Assembly: GCA_030705665.1 (NCBI GenBank)
Contig: JAUZQA010000164.1
Span: 1-8,293 of the forward strand
DNA from: Bacillota bacterium
Lineage (GTDB): Bacteria > Bacillota > Bacilli > Bacillales_B > DSM-18226
DNA length: 8,293 nt
Reading direction: 5' to 3'
Every line of letters begins with the position of its first letter. Position 1 is the stretch's first letter. The notes under the pieces were generated by a model. The model saw only the letters and a list, made by a program, of their open reading frames with translations. It was not told the origin of the DNA and did no database searches. The translations under genes were made by a program, and so were the position numbers. This document shows, one piece after another, positions 1 to 5,773 of the stretch.

Positions 1-35
1 TTAATGAAGATTAAAGAAAAACAGGAGGGAATAGA

Positions 36-1013
36 ATGGCTAGAAAAGTCTTAGTATTAGGTGAAGCCCGTGACGGGTCTCTTCGTAATGTATCATATGA
101 ATCGATCGCTGCTGCAAAAATAGTTTCTGAAGGAGGAGAGATTGTCGGTGTATTAATTGGCGAAAATGTGAGCGGTTTAGCACAAGACTTACTGTCTTAC
201 GGGGCAGATCGTGTTATTTTCGTAGAAAATGAAAAATTAAACCAATATACGGCTGATGGCTTTTCACAAGCACTTCTCGCCGTGATCAACGCTGAAAAAC
301 CTGAAGGATTGATCGCAGGACATACCGCTTTAGGAAAAGACCTTACACCAAAGGTTGCAGCCAAGCTTTCTTCCGGATTGGTATCTGATGCCACGAACGT
401 AGAGGCTGTGGGGGGGAATATTGTTTTCACAAGGCCAATCTACTCTGGAAAAGCGTTTGAAAAGAAAATAGTGACGGACGGATTAATTTTTGTGACAGTC
501 CGGCCCAATAATATTGCCCCATTAGAAAAAGATGAAAACCGAAAAGGAGAAATTACTTCTCTTACGGTTGATATCAAAGACCTTCGCACCATTATCAAGG
601 ATGTTGTGAAAAAAGTGAGTGAAGGTGTTGACCTTTCAGAAGCAAAAGTAATTGTTTCAGGAGGCCGCGGTGTCAAGAGTGCAGAAGGATTTCAGCCATT
701 AAAAGAATTAGCAAAAGTTTTGGGAGGGGCCGTGGGAGCTTCAAGGGGTGCCTGTGATGCAGACTACTGTGATTATTCCATGCAGATTGGGCAAACAGGG
801 AAAGTGGTAACTCCGGATCTCTATATTGCTTGTGGTATATCTGGTGCAATCCAGCATTTAGCAGGTATGTCTAACTCTAAAGTAATCGTCGCCATCAATA
901 AGGATCCAGAGGCGAATATTTTTAACGTGGCTGACTACGGAATTGTTGGTGATCTTTTTGAGGTTGTTCCACTCCTCACTGAAGAAGTGAAGAAAATAAA
1001 AATTCATTCCTAA
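36..1013 (+). CDS. etfA: Electron transfer flavoprotein alpha subunit
   Basis: EtfA pairs with EtfB in a soluble FAD/AMP-containing heterodimer that takes electrons from acyl-CoA dehydrogenases in fatty acid degradation and passes them towards the quinone pool. The 325-residue length is normal for the family. Residues 1 to about 190 form the N-terminal ETF domain. The C-terminal FAD domain shows the ASRG segment (residues 235-238) and the family signature around residues 262-285 (LYIACGISGAIQH followed by G and VIVAIN). The ATG start is supported by AGGAGG at 23-28, seven bases upstream. The 35 bases before it are probably the end of etfB or the etfB-etfA junction, but too little is present to prove this. 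The gene ends at a strong terminator, so it is the last gene of its operon. The sequence is intact and the C-terminus closely resembles Bacillus EtfA as I remember it. Confidence 0.97.
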   Translation: MARKVLVLGEARDGSLRNVSYESIAAAKIVSEGGEIVGVLIGENVSGLAQDLLSYGADRVIFVENEKLNQYTADGFSQALLAVINAEKPEGLIAGHTALGKDLTPKVAAKLSSGLVSDATNVEAVGGNIVFTRPIYSGKAFEKKIVTDGLIFVTVRPNNIAPLEKDENRKGEITSLTVDIKDLRTIIKDVVKKVSEGVDLSEAKVIVSGGRGVKSAEGFQPLKELAKVLGGAVGASRGACDADYCDYSMQIGQTGKVVTPDLYIACGISGAIQHLAGMSNSKVIVAINKDPEANIFNVADYGIVGDLFEVVPLLTEEVKKIKIHS

Positions 1014-1024
1014 TGAATAGCGTG

Positions 1025-1058
1025 AGGCAGCCACATTTACGTGGCTGTCTATTTTTTT
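1025..1058 (+). terminator. Rho-independent terminator of etfA
   Basis: A 10-bp stem (1025-1034 with 1041-1050, one G-U pair) closes a 6-nt loop (ATTTAC) and is followed by seven T at 1052-1058. It begins 11 bases after the etfA stop and separates the etf operon from trxA. Confidence 0.93.
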
Positions 1059-1104
1059 GGCATAACTTAATTGTTTACGGGAAAATTACATTCGAAACAA
1101 AATA

Positions 1105-1134
1105 TTAGCATCATCAATTAATCGATGATATACT
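1105..1134 (+). promoter_or_regulatory. Probable SigA promoter of trxA, extended -10 type
   Basis: The -10 TATACT (1129-1134) is preceded directly by TGA (1126-1128), an extended -10. The best -35 is TTAGCA (1105-1110), a 4/6 match at 18-bp spacing. Transcription would start near 1141 and give a leader of about 35 nt. In B. subtilis trxA also answers to Spx and SigB. An AGCA lies at 1107-1110, but it sits inside the -35 rather than at the usual Spx position near -44, and I see no convincing SigB site, so no stress control can be claimed from sequence alone. Confidence 0.65.
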
Positions 1135-1175
1135 TTCCATAGTATGTAAGTATTAACAATAGGAGGCATATCCAT

Positions 1176-1490
1176 ATGGCTATTACACATGTTACAGACC
1201 AAAACTTCACTGAACAAACTAGTTCAGATGTAGTCCTTGTAGATTTCTGGGCACCATGGTGCGGACCTTGCAAAATGATTGCTCCAGTTCTTGAAGAACT
1301 TGACTCCGAATTAGGAGATAAAGTAAAAATCGTTAAACTTGATGTAGATGACAACCAGGAAACAGCTGCAAAATTTGGTGTCATGAGCATCCCAACTTTA
1401 TTACTCTTCAAAAATGGTGAAGTAGTAGATAAGGTTGTTGGCTTCCAGCCAAAAGAAGCATTATCAGGCGTTATTCAAAAGCATGTCTAA
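1176..1490 (+). CDS. trxA: Thioredoxin
   Basis: Thioredoxin is the small cytosolic disulfide reductase recycled by thioredoxin reductase. It supplies electrons to ribonucleotide reductase and other enzymes and repairs oxidised protein thiols. All hallmarks are present in 104 residues, the usual length: the active site WCGPC at residues 28-32, the buried Asp23, and the cis-proline Pro73 in SIPT facing the active site. The ATG is placed by AGGAGG at 1161-1166 with 9-nt spacing. The gene stands alone, with its own promoter upstream and a terminator starting six bases after the stop, so it is a single-gene unit as expected for a gene that must respond to stress independently. There is no signal peptide, so it is the cytosolic general thioredoxin rather than an extracytoplasmic thioredoxin-like protein. 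Confidence 0.98.
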   Translation: MAITHVTDQNFTEQTSSDVVLVDFWAPWCGPCKMIAPVLEELDSELGDKVKIVKLDVDDNQETAAKFGVMSIPTLLLFKNGEVVDKVVGFQPKEALSGVIQKHV

Positions 1491-1495
1491 AAACC

Positions 1496-1529
1496 AAAAC
1501 CTTAGCCATAAAAACGGCTAAGGTTTTTT
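1496..1529 (+). terminator. Rho-independent terminator of trxA
   Basis: An 8-bp core (CCTTAGCC at 1500-1507 with GGCTAAGG at 1516-1523) encloses an 8-nt loop. AAAA at 1496-1499 can extend the stem by pairing with the start of the T-run at 1524-1529. The symmetry gives a possible weaker terminator on the minus strand, where no gene is present. Confidence 0.93.
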
Positions 1530-1599
1530 CTTTTCCCATCAATCTCTACTTTCCTTTATGAATGGTTTGTTTTAAAATTTAAGGATGAGTATTTTTAGT

Positions 1600-1606
1600 G
1601 AGGTGG
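1600..1606 (+). promoter_or_regulatory. Ribosome binding site that fixes the uvrC start
   Basis: GAGGTGG at 1600-1606 lies 6 nt before TTG at 1613. It overlaps the upstream in-frame GTG at 1598-1600, so that GTG cannot be the start served by this site. This selects the TTG. Confidence 0.85.
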
Positions 1607-1612
1607 TCAGAT

Positions 1613-3385
1613 TTGAATCATATTATTAAGCAGAAGCTGACGTTGTTGCCTGACCAGCCTGGCTGCTATTTAATGAAGGATCGTCAGGGAACAATTATTT
1701 ATGTAGGAAAAGCTAAAATCTTAAAGAATCGCGTCCGTTCCTATTTCACAGGCTCACATGACGGCAAAACATTGAGACTTGTTAATGAAATAGAGGACTT
1801 TGAATATATCGTTACATCATCCAATATTGAAGCACTTCTGTTGGAGATCAATTTAATCAAAAAACATGATCCAAAATATAACATTATGCTTAAGGATGAT
1901 AAAAGTTATCCATTTATTAAGCTAACGGCTGAGCGGCATCCAAAATTGATCATAACAAGAAAGGTCAAGAAAGATAAAAGCAAATATTTTGGGCCGTATC
2001 CAAATGTTGGGGCAGCCAATGAAACAAAAAAGCTTCTTGATCGTCTTTATCCCTTAAGGAAATGTTCCACCCTTCCTGACCGCGTGTGTTTATATTATCA
2101 TTTAGGGCAATGCCTGGCTCCTTGTATTAATGAGGTTCACGAAGATGAATACAAAAAAATGACTGATGAAATTACCCGTTTTTTAAACGGAGGGTATAAG
2201 GAAATAAAAAAAGAGTTAACCGAAAAAATGACCCAAGCAGCTGAAGATCTCGATTTTGAACGTGCTAAGGAATATCGAGATAAAATTGCACATATTGAAA
2301 CAACAATGGAAAAACAAAAAATGACGATGACAGACTTTACTGACCGAGATGTATTTGGCTATGCGGTTGATAAAGGATGGATGTGCGTCCAAGTCTTTTT
2401 TGTCCGTCAAGGGAAATTAATCGAGCGCGATGTCTCCATGTTTCCGATTTATGATGAACCCGAAGAGGAAATTCTAACATATCTGGGACAGTTCTATACG
2501 AAGGCGAATCATTTTAAACCAAAAGAAATTCTTATTCAAGATGAGATTGATTTATCACTAGCAGAGCAGCTTCTTGAAGTAAAAGTTCTGCAGCCGCAGC
2601 GGGGGCAGAAAAAAGACCTTGTCAAATTGGCTATTAAAAATGCAAAAATTGCTTTAAATGAAAAATTTTCATTGATTGAAAAAGATGAGGAACGAACCAT
2701 TAAAGCAGTTGAAAATCTTGGGGAAATACTTGGAATCTATACTCCGCACCGAATAGAAACTTTTGATAACTCAAATATCCAAGGGGCAGATCCCGTTTCT
2801 GCAATGGTTGTATTTACGGATGGCAAAGCGGATAAACGTGAGTACCGAAAATATAAAATCAAGACCGTAAAAGGTCCAGATGATTATGAGTCAATGCGTG
2901 AAGTCGTGCGCAGACGCTATTCCAGGGCATTAAAAGACAATTTGCCTCTGCCTGATTTAATTATCATTGACGGAGGAAAAGGACATATAGAGGCTGTTAG
3001 AGACGTTTTAGAAAATGAACTTGGGTTGGATATTCCTTTGTCGGGTTTGGCAAAGGATGATAAACACCGTACCTCACAGTTGCTTTATGGTAATCCGTTA
3101 GAAATTGTGCCGCTAGCTAGAAACAGTCAGGAATTTTATTTATTGCAGCGGATCCAGGATGAAGTTCATCGGTTTGCGATTACTTTTCACCGCCAACTTC
3201 ATGGAAAAAGTGTATTTCAATCAATGCTGGATGATATCCCAGGGATTGGAGAAAAACGAAAAAAGTTATTGCTAAGACATTTTGGCTCTGTAAAAAAAAT
3301 GAAGGAAGCTAATTTAGAGGAATTTACTACCTTAGGAATACCAAGCAATACAGCACTTGAACTAATAAATAAACTTAAAGATTAA
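1613..3385 (+). CDS. uvrC: Excinuclease ABC subunit C
   Basis: UvrC makes both incisions in nucleotide excision repair once UvrA has loaded UvrB at bulky DNA damage. From the TTG start the protein is 590 residues, normal for the family. In order: the GIY-YIG nuclease (about 13-92) for the 3' cut, with GCY at 17-19, YVGKAK at 30-35, Arg40 and the likely catalytic Glu78; a four-cysteine cluster at 151, 159, 167 and 171; the UVR coiled-coil that binds UvrB (about 200-235); the RNase H-like nuclease for the 5' cut, with catalytic Asp385 (FDNSN), Asp453 (IDGGKG) and His519 (DEVHRF); and a helix-hairpin-helix DNA-binding tail (about 540-590, with IPGIG). A weak promoter may lie just upstream (TAAAAT at 1573-1578, poor -35). 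There is no terminator after the stop, so transcripts run into the lysC leader. Confidence 0.97.
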   Translation: MNHIIKQKLTLLPDQPGCYLMKDRQGTIIYVGKAKILKNRVRSYFTGSHDGKTLRLVNEIEDFEYIVTSSNIEALLLEINLIKKHDPKYNIMLKDDKSYPFIKLTAERHPKLIITRKVKKDKSKYFGPYPNVGAANETKKLLDRLYPLRKCSTLPDRVCLYYHLGQCLAPCINEVHEDEYKKMTDEITRFLNGGYKEIKKELTEKMTQAAEDLDFERAKEYRDKIAHIETTMEKQKMTMTDFTDRDVFGYAVDKGWMCVQVFFVRQGKLIERDVSMFPIYDEPEEEILTYLGQFYTKANHFKPKEILIQDEIDLSLAEQLLEVKVLQPQRGQKKDLVKLAIKNAKIALNEKFSLIEKDEERTIKAVENLGEILGIYTPHRIETFDNSNIQGADPVSAMVVFTDGKADKREYRKYKIKTVKGPDDYESMREVVRRRYSRALKDNLPLPDLIIIDGGKGHIEAVRDVLENELGLDIPLSGLAKDDKHRTSQLLYGNPLEIVPLARNSQEFYLLQRIQDEVHRFAITFHRQLHGKSVFQSMLDDIPGIGEKRKKLLLRHFGSVKKMKEANLEEFTTLGIPSNTALELINKLKD

Positions 3386-3391
3386 TAATGT

Positions 3392-3420
3392 TTGTCATAG
3401 AAAATGTATCATGCTATAAT
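3392..3420 (+). promoter_or_regulatory. SigA promoter of the lysC leader
   Basis: TTGTCA (3392-3397, 5/6 match), a 17-bp spacer and a perfect TATAAT (3415-3420) preceded by TGC (extended -10) make this the strongest promoter in the window. The -35 begins six bases after the uvrC stop. Transcription should start near 3427, giving a leader of about 330 nt before lysC. Confidence 0.92.
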
Positions 3421-3459
3421 GGTTTAAACTTTATATTACAGTCACTTTATAGTATTAAA

Positions 3460-3634
3460 GTGAAGGTAGAGGTGCGAACTTCAATAGTAAAAGTCCGGAG
3501 AAGAGTGAGCTTCAATGAAGGGCTTTGAAAGGGTATGTTCGCCGAAGTAAAGAAACTCTCATTGTTTTCTTTGCTGGTCCTGTATTGAATAAATACCGGA
3601 TTGTCAAGACTACTGTCTTGGAGAGCTATCTCAC
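3460..3634 (+). promoter_or_regulatory. Lysine riboswitch aptamer (L box)
   Basis: This RNA binds free lysine and shuts down lysC by transcription termination. Recognition rests on conserved blocks (AGAGGTGCGAACTTCA near 3468; GGAGAGCTATCT near 3620) and on the five-way junction. P1 is 3460-3469 with 3626-3634, with one bulged A. P2 is GCGAAC 3474-3479 with GTTCGC 3537-3542, continued by 3490-3496 with 3520-3526. P3 is 3547-3555 with 3566-3574. The P4 region is about 3575-3600. P5 is CAAGAC/GTCTTG around 3604-3620. The kissing interaction of the L2 and L3 loops is visible as AGTGAG (3504-3509) against CTCATT (3558-3563). The 3' strand of P1 (CTATCTCA) can instead pair with TGAGATGG beginning at 3678, forming the antiterminator when lysine is low; a small ATACGA/TCGTAT hairpin (3640-3645/3662-3667) lies in the loop between these arms. 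Confidence 0.96.
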
Positions 3635-3671
3635 ATTGTATACGACAGATTATTCTTTTCTTCGTATTTCT

Positions 3672-3703
3672 AAGCAATGAGATGGACTTCTCATTGCTTT
3701 TTT
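3672..3703 (+). terminator. Lysine-controlled terminator (riboswitch expression platform)
   Basis: A perfect 11-bp stem (3672-3682 with 3689-3699) closes the 6-nt loop TGGACT and merges into six T at 3698-3703. Its 5' arm also pairs with the P1 3' strand, so ligand-bound P1 frees it to terminate. Because uvrC has no other terminator, this hairpin probably ends uvrC transcripts too. Confidence 0.95.
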
Positions 3704-3707
3704 ATTT

Positions 3708-3716
3708 TGTGGATAA
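3708..3716 (-). other. Perfect consensus DnaA box, isolated
   Basis: TGTGGATAA at 3708-3716 is the complement of TTATCCACA, the consensus DnaA box. It lies between the riboswitch terminator and the lysC ribosome site. I see no second box nearby, so this is not an origin. The match is seen directly; a function is not shown. Confidence 0.4.
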
Positions 3717-3758
3717 CCTATAAGACAACATCATCTATAGAAGAAAGTAGGAGAGATC

Positions 3759-4982
3759 ATGGGACTAATCGTACAAAAGTTCGGCGGGACATCCGTCGGA
3801 AGTGTGGAACGAATTTTTAATGTGGCCCAATGTGTGAAAGAAGAAAACGAGCGGGGAAACAATGTAGTTGTCGTTGTATCTGCGATGGGCAAAACAACGG
3901 ATCAGCTTGTCAGCTTAGCAAGAGAAATAACGTCTAACCCTAGTAAAAGGGAAATGGATATGCTGCTGACAACAGGTGAACAGACAACGATTGCCTTACT
4001 GGCAATGGCACTTAAAGAAAAAGGACTTGAGGCTATCTCTTTTACTGGGTGGCAGGCTGGTATTTTGACAGAACCTGTACATAGTAATGCAAGAATAACG
4101 AAGATCCAAACGGCTCAGATTGAAAAACAATTAACGGGTGGGAAAGTAGTCGTTGTTGCGGGTTTCCAGGGGGTAACTGAATCAGGTGAGATTACTACGC
4201 TTGGCAGGGGTGGATCAGATACAACTGCTGTTGCCTTAGCTGCAGCTTTAGGTGCAGACAGATGTGATATTTACACCGATGTGACAGGTGTTTTCACCAC
4301 TGATCCCAGGTATGTTAAAAGTGCCCGTAAGCTAATGGATATTTCCTATGATGAAATGCTTGAACTTGCCAATTTGGGTGCAGGGGTGCTGCACCCAAGA
4401 GCAGTGGAATTTGCTAAGAATTATAATGTGAAGCTTGAAGTTCGCTCAAGTTTGGAAAAAATCGAAGGTACAGTCATTAAGGGGGAAGCAACATTGGAAC
4501 AGAACCTAGTTGTACGTGGAGTAGCATTTGAAGATCAAATAACAAGGGTAACTATTTTGGGACTTGCCAATTCTTTAACTAGTTTATCCACTATTTTTAC
4601 AACACTTGCCCAGCAACACATTAATGTCGATATTATTATTCAAAGCAAGACAGAGTCGGACACGACAAATCTTTCTTTCTCAATAAAAACTGATGATTTA
4701 AATGAAGCGTTAGGTGTGCTGGAAAATAACAAATCTATATTAAACTATGAGCGTATTGAAGCAGAAAATGGGCTTGCCAAAGTTTCTATTGTAGGCTCAG
4801 GGATGATTTCCAATCCTGGCGTTGCTGCTAAAATGTTTGAAGTGCTGGCTCAAAGTGAAATTGAAATTAAAATGGTTAGCACCTCAGAAATCAAAGTATC
4901 AGCTGTTGTTGAAGATCAACAAATGGTTAAGGCTGTTGAAACATTACATGATGCCTTTGAATTGGCAGATGATCATAGATAA
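3759..4982 (+). CDS. lysC: Aspartokinase II, alpha subunit (lysine-sensitive aspartate kinase)
   Basis: LysC phosphorylates aspartate with ATP, the first step towards lysine, diaminopimelate for the cell wall, methionine and threonine. The protein is 407 residues, close to the B. subtilis enzyme. The amino acid kinase domain (about 1-240) shows KFGGTS at 7-12, the GRGGSDTTA substrate/ATP segment from residue 149 and the YTDVTGVFTTDPR segment. Two ACT domains (about 265-330 and 345-403) carry the feedback site; the family member in B. subtilis is inhibited by lysine. The ATG follows AGGAGA at 3749-3754 with short 4-nt spacing. Expression is controlled by the lysine riboswitch upstream, so lysine acts on both transcription and, by family knowledge, enzyme activity. 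An internal start for the beta subunit lies at codon 246. A bidirectional terminator begins directly after the stop. Confidence 0.97.
   Translation: MGLIVQKFGGTSVGSVERIFNVAQCVKEENERGNNVVVVVSAMGKTTDQLVSLAREITSNPSKREMDMLLTTGEQTTIALLAMALKEKGLEAISFTGWQAGILTEPVHSNARITKIQTAQIEKQLTGGKVVVVAGFQGVTESGEITTLGRGGSDTTAVALAAALGADRCDIYTDVTGVFTTDPRYVKSARKLMDISYDEMLELANLGAGVLHPRAVEFAKNYNVKLEVRSSLEKIEGTVIKGEATLEQNLVVRGVAFEDQITRVTILGLANSLTSLSTIFTTLAQQHINVDIIIQSKTESDTTNLSFSIKTDDLNEALGVLENNKSILNYERIEAENGLAKVSIVGSGMISNPGVAAKMFEVLAQSEIEIKMVSTSEIKVSAVVEDQQMVKAVETLHDAFELADDHR
4494..4982 (+). CDS. lysC: Aspartokinase II beta subunit from an internal in-frame TTG start
   Basis: B. subtilis aspartokinase II is known to contain a smaller beta subunit translated from an in-frame start inside lysC. 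Here the equivalent position, codon 246, is TTG rather than ATG (protein context ATLEQNLVVRG). It is preceded by AAGGGGG at 4479-4485 with 8-nt spacing, a good ribosome site able to form seven pairs with the anti-Shine-Dalgarno if one G-U is allowed. The product would be 162 residues, almost exactly the two ACT domains and no kinase domain, so a regulatory subunit. The site and the position are seen in the sequence; that the TTG is used is inferred from the relative. Confidence 0.7.
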   Translation: MEQNLVVRGVAFEDQITRVTILGLANSLTSLSTIFTTLAQQHINVDIIIQSKTESDTTNLSFSIKTDDLNEALGVLENNKSILNYERIEAENGLAKVSIVGSGMISNPGVAAKMFEVLAQSEIEIKMVSTSEIKVSAVVEDQQMVKAVETLHDAFELADDHR

Positions 4983-5012
4983 GTAAAAACCGGGCAAACG
5001 CCCGGTTTTTAC
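4983..5012. terminator. Bidirectional terminator shared by lysC and yslB
   Basis: A perfect 13-bp stem (4983-4995 with 5000-5012) encloses a 4-nt AAAC loop. The GC core CCGGGC/GCCCGG is flanked by five A on the left and five T on the right, so it has a T-run on either strand. It starts immediately after the lysC stop, and its right arm includes the yslB stop codon (5009-5011). Confidence 0.92.
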
Positions 5013-5464
5013 ATTTTATCCCGTTTATCCCACTTCACTGTAAATAATACATTGCGGGCATGTTTGATTGGATGCTCAAATGTTTCCGCAATAACTTCTT
5101 TTTGATTTTCAATTTGCTGTGCCAAAAACCCTGCTTCTAGTTGGAAAAAATGTTCTGCCTTTGATTTTACACGCGATACCATTAATGGGCTGGTTAATTC
5201 AAAATCCATTTCATCCTTTTTTTCGCTTTTTACAGATAGAACGCCCCAGGCTGCTCTGGAAAAGAATTGAATGATTTCATCGATGGATTCTAAGGGGTAC
5301 TTTCTTGCGAGCCTTTTTCCAGCCCAATAGAGAATTTCAGGTGTATCTTTTCCAAGAATATCGGGTAAAAGAACTTCTCTAATTAGTTCGTACCCGAAAA
5401 TTGATATATTTTGTTCCTCTTCTTCTTCTGAAAGGATAAGTTCATTCGATTCGTTTACTTTCAA
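5009..5464 (-). CDS. yslB: YslB-like protein of unknown function (DUF2507 family)
   Basis: This 151-residue protein matches my memory of B. subtilis YslB in length, position and sequence, for example YELIREVLLPD, YWAGKRLARKYPLES, FQLEAGFLAQQI and the tail VLFTVKWD. The family is uncharacterised. I recall its fold being grouped with V4R/NO-sensing ligand-binding domains, which would suggest a small-molecule sensor, but no ligand residues can be named here. It is soluble, with no membrane segment or signal peptide, and has an acidic stretch at residues 13-17 that looks disordered. The start is TTG at 5464-5462, supported by GAGGGGAG at 5476-5469 on the minus strand. It is convergent to lysC with a 26-base gap and divergent from sdhC, and is transcribed alone. 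Neighbouring genes give no clear hint of a role. Confidence 0.85.
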   Translation of the reverse strand: MKVNESNELILSEEEEEQNISIFGYELIREVLLPDILGKDTPEILYWAGKRLARKYPLESIDEIIQFFSRAAWGVLSVKSEKKDEMDFELTSPLMVSRVKSKAEHFFQLEAGFLAQQIENQKEVIAETFEHPIKHARNVLFTVKWDKRDKM

Positions 5465-5489
5465 TGTTCTCCCCTCTTTCTATCATTCT

Positions 5490-5495
5490 ATTATA
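5490..5495 (-). promoter_or_regulatory. Possible -10 of the yslB promoter
   Basis: On the minus strand a perfect TATAAT occupies 5495-5490, which would start transcription near 5483, about 19 nt before the yslB TTG. The -35 is weak (TTTAAC at 16-bp spacing, 3/6), so low expression or help from a regulator is likely if this is the promoter. Confidence 0.45.
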
Positions 5496-5738
5496 TACAA
5501 TCCTGGCCTTGGTTAAATACTTTTTTTTAGAAAAGTAATTGGCACTATTTTGCTAATTTACTATTATAAAATAATTTTTATTGCTTGTTAATCATAGTTT
5601 ATCAATTAAAGGTACAGTTAAACTGGTAATTAATAGAATGTGAAGAAAGTTCTTTCAAAGGTTGTCGAACAAAGCTTAATTCATGTCGATTTAGTTTAAA
5701 AAGTTTGATTTTTTGTGTAATATTGTGTATCCGGTTTC
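5496..5738. other. AT-rich intergenic region between the yslB and sdhC promoters
   Basis: No coding sequence is supported in this stretch. It holds four short inverted repeats: ATTAT-AAA-ATAAT at 5563-5575, CAGTT-A-AACTG at 5615-5625, GAAAG-TT-CTTTC at 5645-5656 and TTGT-CGA-ACAA at 5662-5672. TGTCGA is repeated at 5663 and 5684, 21 bp apart. None matches an operator I can name. The arms are short enough that chance is a fair explanation in such AT-rich DNA, but the region is longer than the two promoters need. Confidence 0.5.
5713..5729 (+). repeat. Direct repeat TTGTGTA at 10-bp spacing upstream of the sdh promoter
   Basis: TTGTGTA occurs at 5713-5719 and again at 5723-5729, exactly one helical turn apart, ending 9 bases before the -35 of the sdh promoter. 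This is the usual place for an activator with tandem half-sites. The unit TTTGTGTAA partly resembles the TTTGTGAA-type ResD site as I remember it, which is suggestive only. Confidence 0.4.
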
Positions 5739-5767
5739 TTGACGCTTATTGACGATGGAGGTAAAAT
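5739..5767 (+). promoter_or_regulatory. SigA promoter of the sdh operon
   Basis: TTGACG (5739-5744, 5/6 match), a 17-bp spacer and TAAAAT (5762-5767, 5/6 match) form a strong promoter, with transcription expected near 5774. TTGACG is repeated at 5749-5754, ten bases further on, inside the spacer. I found no convincing cre site for CcpA. Confidence 0.85.
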
Positions 5768-5773
5768 GAACAT

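Noticed and set aside
1071..1100. Possible SigB or second SigA promoter for trxA around TTGTTTACGG
   Set aside because: No matching -10 at a proper distance; the GTTT is not followed by GGGTAT at SigB spacing.
1598..1612. GTG at 1598 as the uvrC start, adding five residues
   Set aside because: It overlaps the GAGGTGG ribosome site at 1600-1606, which is correctly spaced for the TTG at 1613; the extra residues (MRWSD) look unlike UvrC N-termini.
3447..3677. 76-codon minus-strand reading frame opposite the lysine riboswitch
   Set aside because: It mirrors the structured RNA; no minus-strand ribosome site or recognisable protein; the plus-strand riboswitch explains the conservation.
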